Below are positions 18,401 through 27,900 of a stretch of DNA of 64,000 bases, in pieces. The notes beneath the pieces are model-generated. The model was not told the origin of the DNA. It did no database searches and saw only the letters and a program-made list of their open reading frames with translations. Origin of the DNA: Dyadobacter sp. MSC1_007. Lineage in GTDB: Bacteria; Bacteroidota; Bacteroidia; Cytophagales; Spirosomataceae. Position 1 is the stretch's first letter. Each line of letters opens with the position of its first letter. Location of the stretch: NCBI RefSeq assembly GCF_023667495.1, contig NZ_JAMOZL010000013.1:186001-250000 (forward strand), given 5' to 3'. The position numbers and the translations under genes are program-made.

Positions 18401-18822
18401 TGCTGGACCTGATCAAGCCGGAACTAGAGCAGCGGGGCATTGGCTATGAGTATCTCACCGGCCAAACCCGCGACCGCGGCGCCAGGGTCGAAAATTTCCA
18501 GAATAATGCATCCGTAAGAGTATTTTTGATTAGTCTGAAAGCAGGTGGCACAGGCCTTAACTTGACCGAGGCCGACTACGTTTACCTCATTGACCCTTGG
18601 TGGAACCCTGCCGTCGAGAACCAGGCCATCGACCGTAGTTACCGTATTGGTCAGCAAAAAAATGTGATCGCCGTGCGCCTGATTTGCCCAGGCACTATCG
18701 AAGAGAAGATCATGGAATTACAGGAATCGAAAATGGATTTGGCTAATGACCTGGTCAAAACCGATTCTGATATTGTGAAATCGCTGACGAAAAGCGATCT
18801 ATTAGCGCTGATTTCGCATTAA
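15433..18822 (+). CDS. SWI2/SNF2-type DEAD-box ATPase with SWIM zinc finger
   Basis: This 1129-residue protein has a SWIM-like finger near residue 85-105 (CECTRPKRKLCEH, pattern CxCx(n)CxH), a long unassigned middle region (about 130-640), and a full SNF2 motor. Motor motifs are DDMGLGKTLQ (K701), LDESQ (D792-Q795), MTGTPVENN, and a helicase C domain with GGTGLNL and the arginine-finger region RSYRIGQQK. It should be a DNA translocase that remodels protein-DNA complexes or RNA polymerase, like RapA. It is a single gene ending nine bases before the convergent GH18 gene. Confidence 0.94.
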   Translation: MKKNDPAEAATPSLHNFIFLDFNVSDLSVTHILNSAAELPGTEKRGFFEIQPQEIDLDYAAFRLPAMSNETVKVVVRQNEHSVNLYCECTRPKRKLCEHQAQVLYNLMNRKDLRAFFDKNVRFDKLRRFARDYGMEHEADPDRYFQIAFVGRELQISPKMKELIPINAESVTSMQEQLVTKPALALPGVNPAAANTKTFVVISINKYYDNFFMEMHQAAVTRDGKLKNPFEVASPLDQIWKTQDPQIIKFYTAITAFQNNYRKKNTENDLAGLKSIVENPLKIDFYYHNASVSENVNAASVLPVKLAATQADLQLTIDKKDPFYQVSGELVLNGVHLDLEKVQLRYDYFVFYKDSLHLIESEDILRALQFFKQHNQRIYIHESKFEEFRENLLSRLGNRIRTSYSFVKPATAAQREEQGFDQGIEKIVYLEDSGNYVLITPVVKYGKVEVPLFSRNDIYSVDNHGNPFMVKRDDEAELRFAGAIMRQHPDFEYQLGNDFFYLHRGEFLSERWFPDAFEEWKNQGILILGFNKLSQNRLNQNKASISVSVESGINWFNTTANVNFGKQKVTLKHLHKAAKNRSKYVELGDGTIGMLPDEWVEKFAKFFEAGHIDGEIIRTPQINFASVAEMYETEMLGQEAREKIAFYQSRFDDFETIRPIPVPRTLKAKLRDYQKQGLNWLNFLDDFNFGGCLADDMGLGKTLQVIAFILSQRKKQKQNTNLVIVPTSLIFNWEAEVAKFAPSLKMLTIYGADRVKEITDFDRYEIILTSYGTLLSDVNFLKKYHFNYIILDESQAIKNPESQRYKAARLLQSRNKLVMTGTPVENNTFDLYGQLSFACPGLLGNKTQFRNHFSIPIDRFKDSERAAELQKRISPFILRRTKRQVASELPEKTEMVIYCEMGEEQRKVYNAYELEFFTFLNTRNEGDIARNMLHVLQGLTKLRQICNSPALLRDDVYYGNASAKIEALVEQIETKSPQHKILVFSQFVSMLDLIKPELEQRGIGYEYLTGQTRDRGARVENFQNNASVRVFLISLKAGGTGLNLTEADYVYLIDPWWNPAVENQAIDRSYRIGQQKNVIAVRLICPGTIEEKIMELQESKMDLANDLVKTDSDIVKSLTKSDLLALISH

Positions 18823-18830
18823 AGTGATGA

Positions 18831-19958
18831 TCAGTTAATGTCTTTGTGGATCTCGTTGATCAGGTATTCTTTGGGGTCATTGAAATACTCCCAAAAGAAA
18901 ATACCAGCCAACTTTTTCTTTTTGACATACTTACATTTTCTTTTAATCGAATCCTCGTCGTCGTAAGTGATCAGCACTTTCGTCGAGTCGTTGAACAGGT
19001 AAGGCGCTTTGGCTTTCTGGTCGTAATATTTTTTATATCCGTTCTGATCGATCAGCGTGTCTTTCAATTTAGTGTAGCCACCGCCCTGCATGGCCTTCAT
19101 CCGCTTTTCACCCAGACCGTTATTTTTAACGGTCTCCGCCTCAAATCCCTTGCCATAAAATGCTGCCCCAATGCCTATTTTGCTTGCCGGGACGCCTGCT
19201 GCGATGAAATTTTTAATAGAACGGTCGGCAGAAGAACCTTCGTCTGAATCGCCATAATCATACAAATTGGTGTGATGCCCAACTGTCCCGTTTCTTCCTC
19301 CGTAATCGTAAGTCATGATCAGGACATAGTCCAGGTAAACTTGCGCAAGGGCCATCTCGGTGTGTTCTATGAAGGACTTAGATGCTCCAACGGCTGTGGT
19401 AAGCAGGTATTTTCTTCCTTTTTCCTTTTCAAGAATGTTCAGCTCGTCGCGCAATGCTTTGAACATCAATGTAAAATTCTGCTTATCCTCCGGACGGAAA
19501 ACATTGCCCTCCTCGCCCTTCATACCGGGATATTCCCAGTCGATATCCACCCCATCAAGGTCATATTGACGAATGATATCAACGCTTGATTTTGCAAATT
19601 TTAAACGGGAGGATTCTGTAAGCACAGCGTCCGAAAAGTTTTCACTCCATGCCCATCCGCCGATCGAGATCAGGATTTTAAGGTCCGGGTTTTTATTTTT
19701 AAGCAGATTAAGTTTGCGAAAATTGGTCGAGTCAGTAGCCAGATTGGTAAGCACGGCCATGCTGTCCTGCACATTCACAAATGCATAATTGATGTGCGTC
19801 AGTTTTTCGGCGTCAATATCTTCGGTTTTCACAAGGCCGCGAAAGCCACCGACATAGCCGTTAACAATGTACTTTTTCTTTTTTTGAGCTAAGACTACAT
19901 AGGACTGCGTAATGCATAAGGCGAATGCCAGCAGCATAAGGCCGGAGAAAGGTTTCAT
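18831..19958 (-). CDS. Secreted glycoside hydrolase family 18 (chitinase-like) enzyme
   Basis: The 375-residue protein starts with a signal peptide (about 1-24, ending VVLAQ). The GH18 barrel shows SIGGWAWS on strand 3 and the catalytic motif DGVDIDWEYP on strand 4, with E142 as the proton donor and D138/D140 intact. LIMTYDYGG (strand 6) and GIFFWEY (strand 8) also fit. It should hydrolyse beta-1,4 GlcNAc bonds in chitin, peptidoglycan-derived chains or glycoproteins. It has no carbohydrate-binding module and no type IX sorting domain, so it may stay periplasmic. Confidence 0.93.
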   Translation of the reverse strand: MKPFSGLMLLAFALCITQSYVVLAQKKKKYIVNGYVGGFRGLVKTEDIDAEKLTHINYAFVNVQDSMAVLTNLATDSTNFRKLNLLKNKNPDLKILISIGGWAWSENFSDAVLTESSRLKFAKSSVDIIRQYDLDGVDIDWEYPGMKGEEGNVFRPEDKQNFTLMFKALRDELNILEKEKGRKYLLTTAVGASKSFIEHTEMALAQVYLDYVLIMTYDYGGRNGTVGHHTNLYDYGDSDEGSSADRSIKNFIAAGVPASKIGIGAAFYGKGFEAETVKNNGLGEKRMKAMQGGGYTKLKDTLIDQNGYKKYYDQKAKAPYLFNDSTKVLITYDDEDSIKRKCKYVKKKKLAGIFFWEYFNDPKEYLINEIHKDIN

Positions 19959-19986
19959 CGGTAGTTTATTAAGGTTCAGGATTTAT

Positions 19987-21453
19987 TCAGTAAAGCAATA
20001 TACGCCTGGATATTACTTCCTTATCCGTGCGGATTACGGCAATGTAAACGCCCGGGGCAAACTGTTCCAGACCAATGCGGGAAGACTGGGATACCTGAAT
20101 GCTTTTTCTGATGTGTCCACTCAGATCATACACGGAAAGGTGACCTCCGCCTGGTCGTTGAAGCTGCACGATTAGCGCCCTTTCTGATGAATACACCAGA
20201 TTGCCGCTTGAAACCGGTTCATTGGCTGTGATAATGGACGATGCCCGAACGATCGCAATCAGGCTGTATGGCGAATCACCGCCCGCGTTGATGGCTTTGA
20301 TCCGGTAGTAGTAATCTGCTGTTTCCAGTGCCTGCCTGTCCTCATATTGCAGTGCTGATGCCGGTTGCCGCCGGATTTGCACAAAATGTTCATCGCTTCC
20401 CTTAGCCCTTTCGATCACCACTTCGGTTGCATTGCCCGTCACAGCCGACCATCGCAGCTGGATCAGATCGGGTGCCGTGGGAACTGCCGTAAAATTAACG
20501 GGAGCATCCGGTACGGGAATATTCTGTGTTTTGGCCAAACTTACATTACTATATGCCGAAACCCCGGCAGCATTCACCGCACGGACTCGATAATGGTATT
20601 CGGTAGCGGCGCTTAACCCCGTATTCTGATAACTGGTTACATTGGGCCCAAGGTCCGCGATTTTACTGAATGCAGTCCCGTCCAGCGACCGCTCTACCTG
20701 AAATCCGGTTTCATTATTAGATAGATCTGCCCACAGAAGATTGATCTGCGACGTAGAAACGGATGTCGCTGTCAAACTTACAGGAGCCACGGGAGGAATG
20801 TCGAGCGTGGTAGCAGCGACGATATTGGAGTATGCAGATTTTCCAGCCGAGTTCTTTGCCAGGACCCTGTACCAGTATTTTGTTGCAGGATCAAGGCCTT
20901 GATTCTGATAGGATTTAATATTTGTAGCCACCTCTGCAATCTTGGCAAACGTGACCGCATCCACAGACCGCTCCAGATCAAAACCGGTTTCGTCGTCCGA
21001 GTTGTCCGCCCAGGTCAGGTTAATCTGCGTTCCCGAAGCGACAGCAGCTACCAATGCCGACGGTGCCTTTGGAATTGAGACCACAGCTGGCAAGGTGGTA
21101 GCGCTTGCAACGTTCGAATAAGCAGAGACACCGGACGCATTTCTGGCGCGGATCCGGTACCAGTATTTAGTAGATGCTGTTAATGCAGTTTTTTGATAGG
21201 TTAACGTATTTTCAGCGACATCGGCTATTTTTGCGAATTTTGTCCCGTCTATGGATTGTTCCAGTTCAAAACCTGTCTCATCCAGTGACGCATCCAGCCA
21301 GGCCAAAGCAATCTGATCAGATGAAAGAGCGAGTGCCGTCAGGCCCGTGGGCGCTTTGGGAACCGCAGCACGGAGAGGATGAGACCAGATCAGCAAAATG
21401 CATGTTAGCAGCCAGACGAATGCGCAGGCAGGGCGGGTAATGGTAATATTCAT
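19987..21453 (-). CDS. Fibronectin type III repeat protein with T9SS sorting domain
   Basis: The start at 21453 (MNITITRPACAF) gives a signal segment up to about residue 28. Four FN3 domains follow at about 33-120, 129-216, 222-309 and 315-403. The first three are close copies, each with an ETGF.LE(Q/R)S segment, an FAKIA or FSKIA strand, YQ and a YW/YHYR strand; the fourth is divergent. The end (about 415-488) is a type A C-terminal sorting domain (LSVYDLSGHIRKSI, FAPGVYIAVI). It should cross the outer membrane by the type IX system and be anchored or released, probably acting in adhesion or as a scaffold. Confidence 0.88.
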   Translation of the reverse strand: MNITITRPACAFVWLLTCILLIWSHPLRAAVPKAPTGLTALALSSDQIALAWLDASLDETGFELEQSIDGTKFAKIADVAENTLTYQKTALTASTKYWYRIRARNASGVSAYSNVASATTLPAVVSIPKAPSALVAAVASGTQINLTWADNSDDETGFDLERSVDAVTFAKIAEVATNIKSYQNQGLDPATKYWYRVLAKNSAGKSAYSNIVAATTLDIPPVAPVSLTATSVSTSQINLLWADLSNNETGFQVERSLDGTAFSKIADLGPNVTSYQNTGLSAATEYHYRVRAVNAAGVSAYSNVSLAKTQNIPVPDAPVNFTAVPTAPDLIQLRWSAVTGNATEVVIERAKGSDEHFVQIRRQPASALQYEDRQALETADYYYRIKAINAGGDSPYSLIAIVRASSIITANEPVSSGNLVYSSERALIVQLQRPGGGHLSVYDLSGHIRKSIQVSQSSRIGLEQFAPGVYIAVIRTDKEVISRRILLY

Positions 21454-21509
21454 AAAATTGGGACAATGCAAAAGCAAAAATAGACTTTAAAACTTATTCA
21501 CCGCATGCA

Positions 21510-22412
21510 TTAAAGCCATCCGTTGCGCTTGAACCAAACATAAATGCCGAAGGTGATAAACCCCATCAGTATCATTACTCCGGGATAGCCCCATTTCAGC
21601 CGAAGTTCGGGCATAAAATCAAAATTCATTCCATACACCCCCACAATGAAGGTGAGCGGCATGAAAAACACTGAAAAAACCGTCAATACCCGCACGATTT
21701 CGTTGGTACGCTGGGAAGATATCGAGAAATAGACCATCACCAGGTGGTTAATATTCTCGAAGAGGGTATCATATATATTATGCAATTTGATATAAAGGTC
21801 TCGGGTGTCGCGAGTGTAGGTGTTGGATTGCCCGGGCACATCCATCTTATCGACGATCTCATGGGACAGCATCAGGATACGGCGGGTAACCTCCACCCTT
21901 CTTCTGAGGTAATATAATCCTTTCAAAAGAGATGCCTTCCTATTTTTCAAGAACATATTTTCCTCATAGTACTCAATGTCCCTGGTAAGCTTCATGGATG
22001 GTTTTTCGTAGGTCGAAATGCAGTTCTTAATGATCTCATTCACTAACTGGTGGGTATTCTCGCAAGAATGCTGCTCGATCTGATTTTCGCGGATGTGCTC
22101 CGGGCCCGACCATTGCTTTTTATGCATGGTGATTACGCGTTCTTTGGTCACGAAAATGGCAATTTTGTCCGTAAGCTCCGTGACGGTATCCGCCTCTGCG
22201 GCCACCTTTTCCGCGTGCATTCTGAAAATGATGAAAGTATAGCTTCCCACGTCCTCGTACTTGGGAAGATGGTCCATTTGCAGCCAGTCTTTTATAGACG
22301 ATTCATGCAGTTGATAGTTCTTGGTGATGTGTTTAAGCTCTTCATCATCAGGGTCGGTCACGTCGACCCATTCGAAGGGATACTCGCCATTCTCTACAAT
22401 TGCCTGAATCAT
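21510..22412 (-). CDS. corA: CorA family divalent metal ion transporter
   Basis: The 300-residue protein has a large cytoplasmic alpha/beta domain, a long helix, and two C-terminal membrane segments, the first ending in the signature YGMNF (about residues 264-268; the core is GMN) and the second ending with RNGWL. It forms a pentameric inner-membrane Mg2+ (or Co2+/Ni2+) channel. It lies 56 bases downstream of ndh on the same strand, so they may be co-transcribed. No M-box riboswitch was recognised upstream. Confidence 0.93.
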   Translation of the reverse strand: MIQAIVENGEYPFEWVDVTDPDDEELKHITKNYQLHESSIKDWLQMDHLPKYEDVGSYTFIIFRMHAEKVAAEADTVTELTDKIAIFVTKERVITMHKKQWSGPEHIRENQIEQHSCENTHQLVNEIIKNCISTYEKPSMKLTRDIEYYEENMFLKNRKASLLKGLYYLRRRVEVTRRILMLSHEIVDKMDVPGQSNTYTRDTRDLYIKLHNIYDTLFENINHLVMVYFSISSQRTNEIVRVLTVFSVFFMPLTFIVGVYGMNFDFMPELRLKWGYPGVMILMGFITFGIYVWFKRNGWL

Positions 22413-22468
22413 AAGTTTTTAAAAAAAATATCTAACAGTGTTAAATTTTGTATTGATGAAAATACCGA

Positions 22469-23731
22469 TTACTTGTCCGGCTTGGAATCCATGATGAAAC
22501 GGAGCGACTGGTCTCTGGTAAAAAATGCAACCATCCAGTTATAGAGCGTTTTTATCCGGTTACGATACTTAATCAACGAGAACAAATGCACCACAAGCCA
22601 GAGAAAATAAGCGATAAAACCCTTGAAATGCAAACCGGGCAAATCCGCCACTGCTTTGTTGACGCCGATGATAGCCATAGTACCTTTATCTTTATACCTG
22701 AAGGGTTCGGGCTCCTTGCCTTCGATCAGCAGCGGCAAATTCTCCGCGAGTTTTCTACCCTGTTGTATCGCTACCTGCGCCAGCTGCGGATGGCCGTTGG
22801 GAAAGTCCTTGTCGGAATCCATGAAAGCGATATCTCCAATCGCAAAAATATCATCAAATCCTTTAACCCTGTTAAAGCTGTCGACCAGCACACGCCGCCC
22901 CTTGCCCAGAACTTCCCTGGGCAAACCCGGCAGCTCGGTTGCAGTAACGCCAGATGTCCAGATAAGTGTTTCCGTCTCAATGGTCTTACCATTGGCAAAA
23001 TACACTACGCCATTCTGATAGTCTTTTACTGCATGATCCAGCAAGACATTAATTCCCAAACCTCGCAATTCGTCAAGCGTTTCCTGCTGCGACTCTTTGC
23101 TCATCGGGTTTAACACTACCGGTAGCGCGTCGACGAGGTAAATCTGGACTTCTTCCCTTTTCAGTTCAGGGTAATCCTTTTTGAAGATATTCTTATGCAT
23201 TTCAGCCAGCATTCCGGAAACTTCCACTCCGGTAGGGCCGGCGCCGGCAACCACGATCGACAGTAACTTGCGGCGTGTAGTGGAATCGGTAGTTTTGGAG
23301 GCCTTCTCTTTTAATAATAAAATATGGTTACGCAATGCCAAAGCGTCCTGCACAGTTTTCATCGGGACAGCGTTTTTCCTGACATTTTCCATCCCAAAGT
23401 AGTTGCTTTCGGTGCCCGTAGCGAATATCAAGTAATCATAGTAAATATCCCCACTCTCGGTAGCAATCCTTTTCTCGGCGGGAAAGACTTCCTGAAATGC
23501 GCCAAGACTGAAACGCAAATTGCTTTTACCCTGGAAAAACTTTCGGAACGGATAACTAATATTCGATGCTTCCAGAAAGCCCGTAGCCACCTGATACAGC
23601 AGCGGTGGAAAGAAATTGTAATTGTTTTTGTCTACCAATGTAATCTGGAACGCCTTGTTCTTTGAAAGCTTTTGCGCCAGGTTAATGCCGCCAAAGCCAC
23701 CCCCGACTATTACTACCCTTTTTGTCTCCAT
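22469..23731 (-). CDS. ndh: Type II NADH dehydrogenase (NDH-2), FAD-dependent
   Basis: The 420-residue protein has the FAD dinucleotide-binding loop VVIVGGGFGGINLAQKL at the N-terminus, the NFFPPLLYQVATG quinone-site segment, a second Rossmann loop VVAGAGPTGVEVSGML and the FAD-contact IFAIGDIA. The C-terminal region has hydrophobic helices for membrane attachment (FIAYFLWLVVHLF). It oxidises NADH and reduces membrane quinone without pumping protons. It probably shares a transcript with the downstream corA gene. An NDH-2 that uses NADPH cannot be excluded. Confidence 0.93.
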   Translation of the reverse strand: METKRVVIVGGGFGGINLAQKLSKNKAFQITLVDKNNYNFFPPLLYQVATGFLEASNISYPFRKFFQGKSNLRFSLGAFQEVFPAEKRIATESGDIYYDYLIFATGTESNYFGMENVRKNAVPMKTVQDALALRNHILLLKEKASKTTDSTTRRKLLSIVVAGAGPTGVEVSGMLAEMHKNIFKKDYPELKREEVQIYLVDALPVVLNPMSKESQQETLDELRGLGINVLLDHAVKDYQNGVVYFANGKTIETETLIWTSGVTATELPGLPREVLGKGRRVLVDSFNRVKGFDDIFAIGDIAFMDSDKDFPNGHPQLAQVAIQQGRKLAENLPLLIEGKEPEPFRYKDKGTMAIIGVNKAVADLPGLHFKGFIAYFLWLVVHLFSLIKYRNRIKTLYNWMVAFFTRDQSLRFIMDSKPDK

Positions 23732-23997
23732 ATATGTTTAGCTGCTGGCCGCCGTAAGCCCGACAGCCGTTTCGTTGACGAACTGCAAGCTTTTGTTAAT
23801 AACCATGCCTTTGGATACAGCAGGCGATTTTCACGATAAGTTTCATTTAAATGCGCGGGGACTGTGAAAATCTTTACTCAATTAACCACCCGGACCTGAT
23901 TTCAAGTCGTCTTCACACACTGCCCGGGTGAAGTGTTTCACTGGCACATCGTTTTTGTCGTTTGCGAATCCAGCATAAACTATAAACCAATTGAATC

Positions 23998-24855
23998 ATG
24001 GATTTTAACATTGATACCAGGGGCCAGACGCAGCACGCACAGCCCGGCATTGAGGAAATAATGGATCCGGCACCGGTGGTAATCCGGGAAAATTATCGCG
24101 GAAGCGGTAAGCTTCAGGGTAAGGCGGCACTGATCACCGGCGGCGACAGTGGGATTGGACGGTCCGTGGCCGTGCACTTTGCCCGCGAAGGCGCCGATGT
24201 CGCTATTGTGTATCTGGACGAAAACCAGGATGCCGAAGAGACGAAAGCGATGGTAGAGGCGGAAGGCAAATCGTGCCTTTTGATTCGGGGCGACATCCGA
24301 AATGAAGGCTTTTGCAAGGAAGCAGTCAGCAGAGCTGTCAACGAATTTGGCAAGTTGAACATTCTCGTCAACAACGCTGCGGAACAACATCCCAAGGAAA
24401 ACATCGCCGAAATATCGGCAGATCAGCTTTCTGACACGTTTTCGACGAACATTTTTTCGTTTTTCTATTTCACGCAAGCCGCCTTGCCCCATTTGGACCA
24501 GGGTGATTCGATCATCAATACCACATCGGTGACGGCCTATCATGGCAGCCCTTCGCTGCTCGACTATTCATCGACAAAAGGCGCAATTGTCGCTTATACG
24601 CGGTCGCTGGCCGCTAATCTGGCTGAGAAAGGCATCCGCGTCAACGCGGTAGCACCCGGGCCGATTTGGACGCCGCTGATCCCTTCGACTTTCGATTCCC
24701 AACGTGTGAAGAATTTCGGAAAGGATACACCATTCAAGCGGCCAGGACAACCCTGCGAGGTGGCAACATGCTACGTTTTCCTGGCCAGCGAAGATGCCTC
24801 CTATATGAGCGGACAGGTGCTCCACCCGAATGGCGGGCAGGTAGTTAATGGTTAA
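23998..24855 (+). CDS. Short-chain dehydrogenase/reductase (SDR), YghA-like
   Basis: The 285-residue protein has an extended N-terminal arm (about 1-40) typical of the YghA/YhdF group, then the cofactor loop TGGDSGIGRSVA, NNAA, and the catalytic set: S in NTTSVTAY and YSSTK (Tyr and Lys). The end has SGQVLHPNGG. It should be an NAD(P)-dependent alcohol/ketone oxidoreductase, often stress-induced in this group. It sits alone with a 266-base upstream region and a terminator shared with the convergent hybrid kinase gene. Confidence 0.92.
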   Translation: MDFNIDTRGQTQHAQPGIEEIMDPAPVVIRENYRGSGKLQGKAALITGGDSGIGRSVAVHFAREGADVAIVYLDENQDAEETKAMVEAEGKSCLLIRGDIRNEGFCKEAVSRAVNEFGKLNILVNNAAEQHPKENIAEISADQLSDTFSTNIFSFFYFTQAALPHLDQGDSIINTTSVTAYHGSPSLLDYSSTKGAIVAYTRSLAANLAEKGIRVNAVAPGPIWTPLIPSTFDSQRVKNFGKDTPFKRPGQPCEVATCYVFLASEDASYMSGQVLHPNGGQVVNG

Positions 24856-24874
24856 TAATGGTTTGATACTAGGT

Positions 24875-24905
24875 GGCGGGAGAGAAATTTCCCGCCCGTT
24901 TTATT
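24875..24905 (+). terminator. Intrinsic terminator after the SDR gene
   Basis: GGCGGGA (24875-24881) pairs with TCCCGCC (24890-24896), with an AT-rich loop that extends the stem, followed by GTTTTATTT. It starts 20 bases after the SDR stop. The T-run overlaps the last codons of the convergent hybrid kinase gene. Confidence 0.75.
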
Positions 24906-27900
24906 TGAGCTTATACAACCATTTGTGAATGGCTTCTTCGAGCGTGTCCTTCAAAACAGGTTTTGTAAGATAATCGTCCATCCCCGCTTCAATGCATTTT
25001 TCCCGTTCACCTGATACTGTCCCGGCGGTCAAAGCGATAATGGGCACACGTCTGCCATTTTCCAGCTGTCTTATTTCTCTCGTAGCTTCATAACCATTCA
25101 TTTCAGGCATTTGAATATCCATGAACACAATGTCGGGAATAGTGCTGCGGTATCCGGTAACAGCCTCCTTGCCGTTGGCAGCTTCTATTATGTTAACGTT
25201 GGAAAGGATTTTTCCCAGCATGGCTCTGACGAGCATCATATTGATCTTGTGGTCTTCTGCAACCAGCACATTTACAGGCCGGTCTCTACTGGAATCAGTT
25301 GTGTTGCTATGTAATTCCTGCCCGGCATTTTGTATTTCCTCCCTTTTTAAACTCAAATGGGACAATGTATTGAATAGTTGCCCGATTTTCACAGGTTTGA
25401 CTAAAAAGTGCTGGATATTCAATTCGCTTCCAAACGCATTCAGACTGTCGTCATCGAAAGCATCGTTCAGCAGGATCACATGCTGCTTTTGTCCGCCAGC
25501 ATCCAACCCTCTGATCCTCCGCGTGGTTTCAACGCCATCCCAGCCCGGCATCTGGCAATCCATCAGAATTACATCATATTGGTCGCCCGACGCAAGCATT
25601 TCATAAGCTTCTTCTCCGCTTTGCGCATATTCCGAAACTATGTCTTTGTTCCCGAGCATCGCTCTCAGGATATGGCCGTTATTGACATTATCATCGACAA
25701 TCAGGACCCGGCCAACATGCTCGGCATTGTCCCATTCGAAACGGTCCTGCCCTTCCACCGCACTGAATGTGACATCGAAGAAAAATGTGCTGCCCATGTC
25801 GGGTATACTGGTCAGTTGCAGGTAACTATCCATTAACCCCAGCAGGCTGTTTGAGATCGTCAGGCCCAGACCTGTTCCACCGAACCGTTTAGTGGTCGAT
25901 GAATCTTCCTGCGAAAATGCTTCGAAAATCCTGCGTTGGTTTTGCGGCCCTATGCCGATACCGGTATCTCGAACAGAGAAACGGAATGTATAGGTCAGTT
26001 GGTCCACCTTTTCCAGCAGTTCGATTTTTAGCTCAATCTCTCCCTGACCGGTAAATTTGACCGCATTGCTGAGCAAGTTCACCAATATTTGCCGTAAACG
26101 CACCGAATCCGTCCAGACAAACCGGGGAATATCCGCCGGGATGTTCAGCAGCATTTCCAGGTGCTTCTGCTGTGCCTGATAGGTAACCATATCGGCGACC
26201 TGCCCACACATTTCCAGAAGGTCTGTCTTTTCCAGCATCAATTCCAGCTTTCCGGCCTCTATTTTGGAGAAATCCAGAATGTCGTTGATAATATCCATCA
26301 ACAAGTTGGCCGATTGGAATACCATCGACATGTATTGCTGCTGGGTCTCATTCAGGTTCGTCTTCATCAAGAGATCCGTAAAACCTACGACGCCGTTCAA
26401 TGGCGTCCTGATCTCGTGGCTCATATTGGCCAGAAACTCCGATTTTAGCTTACTGGCTTCTTCTGCATGTTCGCGTGCTTCAAGCAGTTCGAGTTCAGCG
26501 CGTTTGCGGATGGTGATGTCTCTGATCACGGCCTGGATAATTTCCATGTCGTTGATTTTGATCAGGTTAAGCAGCACCTCTGCAACAAATGTTTCTTTTT
26601 CGCCAAATCGCCGGTATGCCCACTCAAAACTGTGCGTACCTTTTTCATAAACCTGATCCACATGTCGGTCGCCTTCGCTTAACTCGCCCTCCTTGTCAAC
26701 CTCGTTCACACCAAAAAGGTCACCAAGCGGCATTTGCATTAGCTCATCCACAGCTTTGAAGCCAAACATTTTCAATGCAGCACCATTACAATCCAGATAA
26801 CCGTTCCGGTCAAAAAGTACTACGGCATCGCTCGTTGAATCGTATAGGCTGCGGAATTTGGCCTCCGAGTTCAGGATATCCACCTCCGATTGTTTTCTGA
26901 GCGTAATGTCCTGGAATGCACCATACAAGCGTGTGCATACGCCTTCAACCATCTCTACCTTACCTATTGTTCTGATCCACAACTCATTTCCTTTCGCGGT
27001 AACGAGCTGCAACTCCATATCCCAGGGCGTTCCATATAAAAGCCCTTCATTGACAACACGGGCTATCGTGTCCCGGCTGGTGCCCGGTTTATAAAAATTG
27101 ATGGCTGTTTCTGCATCCGGAATATAATCTTCATCGACCTGGTGAATTTCCCTGGTTGTCGGCGACCAGTATAGTTCTCCTGTTCGTGCATTGAGCTCCC
27201 ATCCGCCTACGCGCGCAATACTATTGGTTTGCTCCTGGATTTCTTTGATCCGCTTTAACTCTGCTTCTGATTCCTTGCGGGCGGTAATGTCACGCTCCAC
27301 AGCGACAAAATTCGTACAATTACCGTGATCGTCGAATACTGGTGTTATCCTCAGGTCAACCCAATACTTGCTTCCAGATTTGGTATAACAAAGTATCTCT
27401 TCGCGAACTATCTTCTTTTCTTTGCTCTGGTTATATATTCTTTCGATCGTCTCACCATCCGTCTCTGGACCACGCAAAAGGTCGGTCGGGCTCATCCCCT
27501 TGATTTCTTTCCGGTTGTAGCCGGTTTGCTTCTCATAGGCCTTATTAACCCACGTGATATGGCCCTTATTGTCGGTGATCACAATATAATCGGTGGTATT
27601 GGAGGCTACGATGGCAAGCTCTTTGAGCCGTTCCCGTGAATTACGGAGCTCGGTTATATTGTGGCTTGTGAGAATGATGTCCTTGCTAACCGGGTCGATA
27701 TTGGCACTGGTATTGCTCCACGACCATGATCCGTCGCGATGCCTGATCCGATGCTCGATCCCACCCGGAACGGGTACGCCCGTCTCGGTGGTAATCCTTA
27801 GCGCTTCGAAACAAATCTGGATATCGTCGGGGTGGATAAACCGCGTGAAAGATGTTCCCACCGTCTCTTCGATACTATGTCCGTACATCGATGTCCAGCT

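Noticed and set aside
23980..24543. 187-codon minus-strand frame
   Set aside because: Antisense to the SDR gene; no family features.
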